Source: Acinetobacter boissieri (GTDB lineage Bacteria > Pseudomonadota > Gammaproteobacteria > Pseudomonadales > Moraxellaceae). Taken from it: a stretch of 64,000 bases of DNA. Made by a program: the position numbers and the translations under genes. The stretch lies in assembly GCF_900096955.1 (NCBI RefSeq), contig NZ_FMYL01000003.1:186001-250000 (forward strand), given 5' to 3'. This document shows positions 57,693 to 64,000 of the stretch, one piece after another (position 1 is the first letter of the stretch; each line of letters starts with the position of its first letter). Under the pieces are notes generated by a model that was not told the origin of the DNA, searched no databases, and was given only the letters and a program-made list of their open reading frames with translations.

Positions 57693-58613
57693 TCATTTAT
57701 GACAGTGGATTTGTTCTAGATGAGTATTTCTGGTCTTTCTTTTCAACGAGCTCAGCAAAATTCCCATTAAAATAAAAATTGCGCCAATAATAATATTTGT
57801 CGTTAATTTCTCATGCCAGATCACAGAACCAAAAAATAGACTTAAAATTGGAATACACATAATAGAAATGGATGCAATAAAAGTATCGACCTGACTCACA
57901 ATCCAATTCCATAAAGCAAATGCAAAGCCTGTTCCAATAATAGAAATATAAAACAGTACTAAATCATTTGACGTATCAAACCAAATCTTTAAATTTACAG
58001 GCTCGAACATTAAAGCAAAGATAAAAATAACCCCTCCACCTATCAAAAATTGCCATATGGTCAATTTAATTTTGTCATAGCTTGCAAAGTACTTTTTAAT
58101 ATAAATGGTTGATATTGCCCAAAAAAAACCAGACAGGATTAAAATCACTTGTCCAAGTAGTGATACATTAAATGCAAGATGATGTAATTGTGGCCACAGT
58201 ATTGCAATTAACCCTAACGTTCCTAATATTAAGCCATATAATTTCTGACGAGTGAGATGCTCATGTAAAATATAATGTGCTAAAACTGCAATAAAAATAG
58301 GCATGGTAAATACCAATACAGCAGATAAACCAGAGTCTACAAATTGCATGGCAAATGTTTGTGTTGCGTAAAAACCAAAACACAGCAAAGCACTTAAAAT
58401 AATTAAACGTGGCCACTCATTGGCTTTAGGTAAGATTGATCTTTTTAAAATACACTGAACAATCATCAATGTTAATCCAGCCAAGATTAAACGCACTGAA
58501 ATAAATAAAAAAGGCGGGAATACATGCAAAATGTGCTTAACCAATCCCCACAATGAGCCCCAAACCAAGCATAAAAGCGCAATTGCACTGATCACTCGAA
58601 TATTCATCGTCAT
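57693..58613 (-). CDS. EamA/DMT-superfamily exporter
   Basis: 306 residues with ten predicted membrane helices in two EamA repeats (about 8-140 and 150-290), as in RhtA/YddG-like metabolite exporters. Repeat signatures such as LVWGSLWGLVKH and GTGFAFALWNWIVSQVD are visible. The substrate is unknown. Divergent from a LysR gene which likely controls it; the 140-base spacer holds both promoters. Confidence 0.87.
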   Translation of the reverse strand: MTMNIRVISAIALLCLVWGSLWGLVKHILHVFPPFLFISVRLILAGLTLMIVQCILKRSILPKANEWPRLIILSALLCFGFYATQTFAMQFVDSGLSAVLVFTMPIFIAVLAHYILHEHLTRQKLYGLILGTLGLIAILWPQLHHLAFNVSLLGQVILILSGFFWAISTIYIKKYFASYDKIKLTIWQFLIGGGVIFIFALMFEPVNLKIWFDTSNDLVLFYISIIGTGFAFALWNWIVSQVDTFIASISIMCIPILSLFFGSVIWHEKLTTNIIIGAIFILMGILLSSLKRKTRNTHLEQIHCHK

Positions 58614-58753
58614 TCACTCAACCTTTATCAATTCACATCAGTTTAAAAAATAAATAACATCATGAATAATGCTATGTTTTAATGTATACATCATTTTTTT
58701 TGATGCCTGCTTAAAAAAGCATTTTAAAGTTATTCTATAATGGGCTATTTATC

Positions 58754-59614
58754 ATGAATATAGACATCAGTGATATCAAATCTTTTATTACCGTTGCTGA
58801 ATTAAAAAGCATTACTGCTGCTGCGCATAAGCTCAATTATTTACAATCAAATATGACTGCAAAAATAAAAAAGATTGAAAACCATTATAAGAAGCAACTT
58901 TTCATTAGAAGACCCAAAGGCGTCGATCTCACCGACTCAGGCATGCATTTATATAAGCAGTACAAAAAAATGATGTTCACTTGGGAGGAAACTGAAAATA
59001 AAATCTATCAACAAGAACATTATTTACGTTTTGGTACCAATACTAGCTTGGGTAGCATGCGCTTTTATTCACCATTTGAGCAACTTTATACAGCGTACCC
59101 CAATATTTCCATCAATATTAAAACAGGCTCTACCAGTCATATTGAAGATGAAATTTTAGCAGGACATTTAGATATTGGTTATGTTTTAGGCTACCCAACA
59201 CAGAAGAACCTACAGTATATTCATAAATGTAATGATCAACTGGTTATTATTGGAAAAAGTCTAATGAACCACCAAACATTAAAAGAGGGTTTAAATAAAC
59301 AGAATATTTTATTAGCATCAGAAGCGTGTTGTTATGCAACAACGTTAAAACGTATGTATACAGATTACGGCATTGAAAAAGGTGAACTCACACATATTTA
59401 CGACCATGATGCGCTTGTACAATTTACACAGCTGGGCATGGGCATTTCTATGATTGCTAAATCTCTAATTGCTAAATTTAAAATTGAATATTACACAGAA
59501 GCACCTGAAGCATATCGCAATATTGGCTTGTATTTAATTACACGTGCTGAGCACCAATTTACGCCCATTGAAAAACAGTTTATTGGTTTAAGTGATACCA
59601 TTGAAAGTGTATAA
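58754..59614 (+). CDS. LysR-type transcriptional regulator
   Basis: 286 residues. The HTH at residues 1-60 (ITAAAHKLNYLQSNMTAKIKKIE) has the YLQSN variant seen in a subgroup of LysR proteins that sit beside EamA exporters. An effector domain follows (about 88-280). Probable regulator of the divergent exporter. Confidence 0.88.
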   Translation: MNIDISDIKSFITVAELKSITAAAHKLNYLQSNMTAKIKKIENHYKKQLFIRRPKGVDLTDSGMHLYKQYKKMMFTWEETENKIYQQEHYLRFGTNTSLGSMRFYSPFEQLYTAYPNISINIKTGSTSHIEDEILAGHLDIGYVLGYPTQKNLQYIHKCNDQLVIIGKSLMNHQTLKEGLNKQNILLASEACCYATTLKRMYTDYGIEKGELTHIYDHDALVQFTQLGMGISMIAKSLIAKFKIEYYTEAPEAYRNIGLYLITRAEHQFTPIEKQFIGLSDTIESV

Positions 59615-59620
59615 CCACTT

Positions 59621-59694
59621 TCACAGATAAAAAAGAATCTGTGAGCAAAACCTACTACTTTTATTTATACACTAGGTGTTTCAATAAAAGTAGT
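59621..59694. terminator. Two tandem hairpins between convergent genes
   Basis: TCACAGAT-N8-ATCTGTGA (59621-59644) is followed by ACTACTTTTATT / AATAAAAGTAGT (59654-59694, 12-base perfect arms). They sit between the LysR stop and the nucleoside hydrolase stop. T-runs are weak. Confidence 0.55.
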
Positions 59695-59720
59695 GGTCAT
59701 ATTACTTCATAGAGTAACTA

Positions 59721-60668
59721 TTAGGCATGACGACCTAAACGCTCGGTCAATAGCTCAAAGAAACCATCACGATCAATATGATTTAAATAATATGCGTTCG
59801 CTTTACGATCTGTCACGCCCCACCAATCTGCAACTGTTGCGCCTGCAGTCAGTGAACTATCTGCTTCAATTTCAACATTAATATGACGTCCTGAAAATAA
59901 GTCTGGACGTAGTAAATATCCAATCACACATGGATCATGTAATGGTGCGCCTTCTGAGCCATACTTTTCTTTATCGTAACGTTCAAAAAAGTCAGTCCAC
60001 GCAGCAACAGCTTCACCAACACTTGTATGCATACCACGTAGGTCTTTAATCCACTGTGCATTGGTCATGGCTTTATGAGTGACGTCTAGAGGTATTACAG
60101 TTAAATCAATACCTGCACTGAAAACAACTTTAGCTGCGTCTGGATCTACAAACATATTAAACTCAGCAGACGGCGTAATATTTCCACCCTCAAAAAAACC
60201 ACCACCCATCAGTACAATATTTTTAATACGTGAAGCAATATCAGGGGCTTGTATGAGTGCATGTGCAATATTGGTCATTGGCCCAAGTGTGCATAAGGTA
60301 ATGCTTTTTTCGGGTGCTGAACGAAAAGTTTCAATTAAAAAGTCAACAGCATGTTGCTCTTGCAATGGCATGGTTGGCTCAGGGAGCTCTATACCATCTA
60401 AACCTGTTTTTCCATGAACATTTTCTGCAGTCACCAGTGGCTTTTTCAGCGGTTTATCACTGCCTGCAAACACTTTCATATCGGTACGCTTAGCCAACTC
60501 ACAAATCATACGTGCATTACGCTGTGTTAATGCCAAAGGTACATTTCCAGCAACTGTCGTTAATGCTAAAATATCTAACTCCGGGCTTGCAAGTGCCAAC
60601 AAAATAGCAACGCCGTCATCTTGGCCTGGGTCTGTATCAATAATAATTTTTTGTGGGTGAAGTGACAT
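59721..60668 (-). CDS. Nucleoside hydrolase (IunH/Rih family)
   Basis: Splits ribonucleosides to base and ribose. 315 residues. The calcium-binding N-terminal DTDPGQDD motif (residues 11-18), GNVPL and the C-terminal HDPCVIGYLL with catalytic His/Asp are visible. It is closest in style to RihA/RihB (pyrimidine-preferring), but specificity is not readable. It is the third gene of the minus-strand nucleoside cluster; the released ribose would be used by the divergent ribokinase. Confidence 0.92.
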   Translation of the reverse strand: MSLHPQKIIIDTDPGQDDGVAILLALASPELDILALTTVAGNVPLALTQRNARMICELAKRTDMKVFAGSDKPLKKPLVTAENVHGKTGLDGIELPEPTMPLQEQHAVDFLIETFRSAPEKSITLCTLGPMTNIAHALIQAPDIASRIKNIVLMGGGFFEGGNITPSAEFNMFVDPDAAKVVFSAGIDLTVIPLDVTHKAMTNAQWIKDLRGMHTSVGEAVAAWTDFFERYDKEKYGSEGAPLHDPCVIGYLLRPDLFSGRHINVEIEADSSLTAGATVADWWGVTDRKANAYYLNHIDRDGFFELLTERLGRHA

Positions 60669-60718
60669 AAAAATACCTTTTATAAAATCGTAAAACTTAT
60701 AGACAACATAGACACTAC

Positions 60719-61570
60719 TTAAACAAGAACTTTACCATCTTGAATCACTTTAAGCTCTTGCATACGCTCTGTATGATACTGACCTGCAGTATATCGATCG
60801 GACAAGACAACATCAGCACGAGGCTGTAGAAAAAAAGGCATTGAAATACGTTCTAACTCTACATCATTTTGATGCTTGATCACTCGATGTGTGGTTGAAG
60901 GATAATAACCTTGCGATGCTTCTTGCAACATATCGCCAATATTAATAATCAACGAGTTTGCCTCTACAGGTATATCAAGCCACTCCCCTGCTTTATTTTT
61001 TACTTGTAATCCTTTGGCTGTGGCTGCAGGTAAAATTGTAATTAAATTAATGTCTTCATGTGCTGCTGCTCTTACGTAATTTTCAGTAGAAGCAATTGGC
61101 GTATAACGTAAAATACGTAAAAGGCTTTCTGAACCTTCAATCATTTGTGGTAAAGGCTCAGTGTATGCCTCTTGAATCGGTAATGGGGATTCTTGTTGAA
61201 TCCAACCCAATAATTGTTTTGCTAAAATATGTGCATGTTCATAATAATTTAAGGCATTATTCGATAATTCTTTTGGATAAATACCTGTTTTAAAAATATG
61301 AAAAAATTCTTTAGGATCTTTTTTTGTTTCACCTTTGGCTGTTTCAGATAAAGCTGTAGAAAATAAGCCGCCTTTTTTATTGGCAGAAACAAGATAATTA
61401 TTTTTACTCTCTGAACGAAAAAAAACAAGCCACTCGTCATAAATGGCTTGAATTTGTGACCATTCCAATGGGTGATTGACTAACACTGCAAAGCCACTGT
61501 TTTTGAGTGACTCGGTAAATTTTTTAGCCGCATCTGGTGTTTGATAATCTACTGTTGCAATGTGCATCAT
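60719..61570 (-). CDS. 2-oxoglutarate/Fe(II) oxygenase, isopenicillin-N-synthase-like
   Basis: 283 residues. The DIOX_N-type N-terminal part (SGFAVLVNHP) is followed by the double-stranded beta-helix with iron ligands HED (AAAHEDINLIT) and His in STTHRV, and the 2-oxoglutarate-binding RIS in ELERISMPFF. It lies between a nucleoside permease and a nucleoside hydrolase on the same strand. Inference: its substrate may be a nucleoside, base or their breakdown product. No partner for iron delivery is seen. Confidence 0.87.
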   Translation of the reverse strand: MMHIATVDYQTPDAAKKFTESLKNSGFAVLVNHPLEWSQIQAIYDEWLVFFRSESKNNYLVSANKKGGLFSTALSETAKGETKKDPKEFFHIFKTGIYPKELSNNALNYYEHAHILAKQLLGWIQQESPLPIQEAYTEPLPQMIEGSESLLRILRYTPIASTENYVRAAAHEDINLITILPAATAKGLQVKNKAGEWLDIPVEANSLIINIGDMLQEASQGYYPSTTHRVIKHQNDVELERISMPFFLQPRADVVLSDRYTAGQYHTERMQELKVIQDGKVLV

Positions 61571-61639
61571 TTACTCCTTTACTGGTTGGCAAATGATACA
61601 CAGATCATCTGCCATATAGGACACATCATACTTACTTAT

Positions 61640-62890
61640 TTACAAAGCAAATGAAAGACAAAGCCCTGCAATGGTTGCACTCATTAAATTAGAAAGCGTT
61701 GCAGCCAGTAATGCGCGAAAAGCAAGTTTTGATAAAATAGGGCTCAGGCTTGGCTCAACAACACTAAATGCCGCAACAACAATACCAATAGAACTAAAGT
61801 TTGCAAAACCACATAAACCAAAAGAAATGATTGCTGCCGTGTGTGGAGAAATAGAATGGTCTGCCAAATGCGGTGCTAAACCAAGGTAAGCAACGAACTC
61901 ATTAATGGCCAACTTTTGGCCAAGAAGTGAACCTGCAAGTGATGCATCGTTCCACTCTACACCCATTAAATAAGCCAGTGGCGATAAGATATAACCAAAA
62001 ATAGAATTCAGTGAAATATCGGCAAAACCAAACAAACCGCTAAGTCCACCAACCATACCATTAATCAAAGCCAATAAACCGACAAAGACCATGACTACGG
62101 TACCTACCCCAGCAGCAATTTTTAAACCAAGCATTGAACCACTCGCAGCAGCTTCAATAATGTTAGCAGGTTTATGCTCTCCAAAAGTAAGCTCTTTCAC
62201 TTCAACTTGACTTTCTTCAGTTGCTGGACTCAGTAACCGTGCAAATAAAATACCCCCTGGTATTGCCATTAAAGATGCTGCAAGTAAGTATTCTAGTGGT
62301 ACACCCATACCAGCATATCCCACAAGGACAGAGCCAGACACTGCAGCCATACCACTACACATCACAGTAAATAACTCATTTTTATTCATTTTGAGTAAAA
62401 ATGGGCGCAATGCAGCAGGTAATTCATTTTGTCCAATAAAAATTGTTGTTACTGCGGCAAAAGATTCAACCTTACTAATACTTAGTAATTTTTGAAATAC
62501 GCCACCGAGTAACCGAATTAAAAAACCCATAATTTTAAGGTAATATAGAATTGAAATCAGTGCAGTAACAAATACAATAGTTGGCAATACTTTAAATGCA
62601 AAAATAAATCCTGCCCCATTAAAAACAGTATTCATTTGGGGGCCAACCAATGCACCGAATAAAAAGCCACTCCCTGCATCTGCATAACCAATGACTTTAT
62701 TAAAACCAACAGCCAGCTGTTCGAATAAATACTTCCCCAGAGGTACATATAAAATTAACAAGCCTAAAGCAAATTGTAATCCCAACGCAGATAAAATAGT
62801 ACGCATTTTGATCATGCGTTTATTATTTGAAAAAATATAACCAATAAGCAGTAAAGCTAAGATCCCAATTAAGCCACGGTATTCAGACAT
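61640..62890 (-). CDS. Concentrative nucleoside transporter (CNT/NupC family)
   Basis: 416 residues with about ten membrane helices. Family signatures: FVFNGAG-like VFNGAGFIFAFKVLP, TTIFIGQNELPAALRPFL, the GSVLVGYAGMGVP segment and LCGFANFSSIGI near the C terminus. It brings in nucleosides with protons or sodium. It is the first gene of the minus-strand cluster, followed by the oxygenase and the hydrolase. Confidence 0.92.
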   Translation of the reverse strand: MSEYRGLIGILALLLIGYIFSNNKRMIKMRTILSALGLQFALGLLILYVPLGKYLFEQLAVGFNKVIGYADAGSGFLFGALVGPQMNTVFNGAGFIFAFKVLPTIVFVTALISILYYLKIMGFLIRLLGGVFQKLLSISKVESFAAVTTIFIGQNELPAALRPFLLKMNKNELFTVMCSGMAAVSGSVLVGYAGMGVPLEYLLAASLMAIPGGILFARLLSPATEESQVEVKELTFGEHKPANIIEAAASGSMLGLKIAAGVGTVVMVFVGLLALINGMVGGLSGLFGFADISLNSIFGYILSPLAYLMGVEWNDASLAGSLLGQKLAINEFVAYLGLAPHLADHSISPHTAAIISFGLCGFANFSSIGIVVAAFSVVEPSLSPILSKLAFRALLAATLSNLMSATIAGLCLSFAL

Positions 62891-63071
62891 ATTTTTCTCC
62901 GTAACATATCCCCTTGTATTGGCTTGTATTTAAGCCTACAGCAACAGTTATGCTACAATATTTAAATTAAACAATAAGTCGTGCAAAAATAAAACATCTA
63001 CTTTCTGAGTAAAATCAGATGCTTTAATCAAGCAATAATTAAGCCAAAATATCAGCACAATACATATAAAA

Positions 63072-63127
63072 AAGAAGCAATTAAAATTAAGTCTTGTTAA
63101 ACAGTAACTTAATTTTAATTGCTTCTT
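63072..63127 (-). terminator. Long perfect hairpin with T-run on the minus strand
   Basis: 20-base arms running from AAGAAGCAATTAA to its exact complement, loop 16 bases. On the minus strand a TTTTTT follows; on the plus strand no T-run does. It has the form of a minus-strand terminator although no minus-strand gene lies just upstream. Confidence 0.6.
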
Positions 63128-63204
63128 GAGCGTGCATAATCTATCAAATTTATGAAAAAATATCGACCCATTTTATCAAATCTGATTTTGCTCGTTCAGC
63201 TTTT

Positions 63205-63324
63205 ATGCATATTTTTATCACTCGTTTATTCACTATTTTAAAGAAAGATAAAGTCAGATGCATTTCAGACAGTGAAGAAGCGATTGAAAAAAGGTATGAT
63301 TCCACACAAATGAACTTAGATTAA
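63205..63324 (+). CDS. Short ORF before the ribokinase gene, possibly a gene remnant
   Basis: 39 codons from ATG 63205 (MHIFITRLFTILKKDKVRCI...), ending 7 bases before the ribokinase ATG. The frame is open from 63130 without a start. The mix of charged residues (KKDKVRCISDSEEAIEKRYDSTQ) looks protein-like, but there is no ribosome site. It is either a small coupled gene or the tail of a decayed gene. Confidence 0.3.
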   Translation: MHIFITRLFTILKKDKVRCISDSEEAIEKRYDSTQMNLD

Positions 63325-63331
63325 ACCATTC

Positions 63332-64000
63332 ATGAACACGTACCTAAAAAAAAAGCTCGTTGTACTCGGTAGTATTAATGCAGATCACATACTCAGATTA
63401 GAACAGTTTCCACACCCTGGGCAAACATTACATGGGCAATCCTATCAAGTTGCCTTTGGTGGCAAAGGCGCAAACCAAGCTGTGGCTGCAGGCCGTAGTG
63501 GTGCCAATACACATTTTATTGCTTGCGTAGGTGAAGATGCTATTGGTACATCCATCAAAGCTCAACTCAATCAAGATCAAGTAAATACTCAAGCTGTGAT
63601 ATCTGTACCAGGTGAAACTACTGGTGTTGCACTTATTTTTGTCAATGCGCTTGCCGAAAACTGTATTGGTATTTGTTCTGGTGCAAATGCTAAACTTTCG
63701 CCTGAATATGTACAAGAACAAAAAAACCTTATTACTTCTGCAGATGCACTATTGGTGCAGTTAGAAACCCCGATAGATAGTATTATTGAAGCCTGCAAAA
63801 TTGCACAACAGGCAAATGTGAAAGTGATTTTAAATCCAGCACCTGCTCGTGAACTCCCAGAAGATCTACTCAAATTAGTAGATATCATTACGCCAAATGA
63901 AACCGAAGCTTTGAGCTTAACAGGTAAAATAATTCATAATGAAAGTGATGCTGCTGAAGCTGCCGCGATTTTACATAGTAAAGGTATTAAAACTGTTGTA
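63332..64000 (+). CDS. rbsK: Ribokinase, 5' part
   Basis: 223 codons in frame to the window end, so the C terminus is missing. PfkB family: VLGSINADHILRLEQFP near the N terminus, the signature AFGGKGANQAVAAGRSG at about residue 40, and the LNPAPARELP and TPNETEALSLTGK segments. It makes ribose 5-phosphate, the natural use for ribose freed by the nucleoside hydrolase on the other strand. Confidence 0.93.
   Translation, partial: MNTYLKKKLVVLGSINADHILRLEQFPHPGQTLHGQSYQVAFGGKGANQAVAAGRSGANTHFIACVGEDAIGTSIKAQLNQDQVNTQAVISVPGETTGVALIFVNALAENCIGICSGANAKLSPEYVQEQKNLITSADALLVQLETPIDSIIEACKIAQQANVKVILNPAPARELPEDLLKLVDIITPNETEALSLTGKIIHNESDAAEAAAILHSKGIKTVV

Larger units (their letters stand above)
62891..63331. 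other. Divergent intergenic region CNT permease-ribokinase
   Basis: 441 bases. It holds a 20-base perfect inverted repeat (63072-63127) and an open frame from 63130 to 63324 (39 codons from ATG 63205) that stops 7 bases before the ribokinase ATG. Promoters were not resolved. Confidence 0.55.

Noticed and set aside
63152..63241. 29-codon hydrophobic ORF (MKKYRPILSNLILLV...)
   Set aside because: It resembles a small membrane peptide, but there is no ribosome site, and a different frame over the same bases looks more protein-like.
1..64000. CRISPR array, prophage, integrative element, tRNA or rRNA genes
   Set aside because: No regularly spaced direct repeats, phage or conjugation genes, or recognisable tRNA/rRNA sequence were found on reading through the window.

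Overview
The window is chromosomal DNA, A+T-rich, from a gammaproteobacterium that I place in the genus Acinetobacter. The reasons are an AceI-type PACE efflux pump paired with its LysR regulator, a pqqABCDE cluster with a 24-residue PqqA, an outer-membrane/LPS gene order typical of Moraxellaceae, and tightly packed low-G+C genes. I cannot name the species. I saw no insertion sequence, prophage, CRISPR array, rRNA or tRNA. Most of the window is conserved core genome with small accessory patches between.

Region by region: 1-677 is the 3' part of cpoB (Tol-Pal). From 12976 down to 734 on the minus strand lie rimO and the envelope block pyrH-frr-uppS-cdsA-dxr-rseP-bamA-skp-lpxD-fabZ-lpxA. This covers isoprenoid and phospholipid precursors, outer-membrane protein assembly and lipid A. 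13.3-15.9 kb is the nitrogen two-component pair ntrB/ntrC, preceded by a sigma-54-like promoter and a tiny overlapping leader ORF. 16.0-17.6 kb holds a TPR protein behind a Fur-box-like palindrome and a TetR regulator. Then come argF, proP, hrpA and ahpC. 25.6-28.8 kb carries aceI/aceR, transaldolase and a leuE-like exporter. 29.0-34.4 kb is accessory: an MFS pump with a divergent LysR gene, a lipocalin, a cysteine hydrolase, a GNAT protein, an amino-acid-kinase-fold protein and a nucleotidyltransferase-like protein. 34.5-43.2 kb holds pepN, a NUDIX gene broken by an in-frame stop, an unrecognised zinc-ribbon protein, thiM, a TonB-dependent receptor and a secreted lipocalin-like protein.

43.3-50.6 kb has cysS, the KDO/LPS-transport operon kdsD-kdsC-lptC-lptA-lptB, a PepSY membrane protein and queH. 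50.7-54.9 kb (minus) is the PQQ operon pqqABCDE ending in an M19 dipeptidase. pqqA is only 24 codons long. 55.3-59.6 kb has a serine dehydratase-like enzyme, a CARB-like class A beta-lactamase with a nine-G tract in its coding strand, and a DMT exporter with a divergent LysR gene. 59.7-64.0 kb is a nucleoside-use cluster: a CNT permease, a 2-oxoglutarate/Fe(II) oxygenase and a nucleoside hydrolase on the minus strand, with a divergent ribokinase that runs off the window end.

I found no clearly new multi-gene system. The observations most worth checking are the leader ORF and sigma-54-like site before ntrBC, the dipeptidase inside the PQQ operon, the oxygenase inside the nucleoside cluster, the broken NUDIX gene, the poly-G tract in the beta-lactamase, and several strong unexplained palindromes at promoters.
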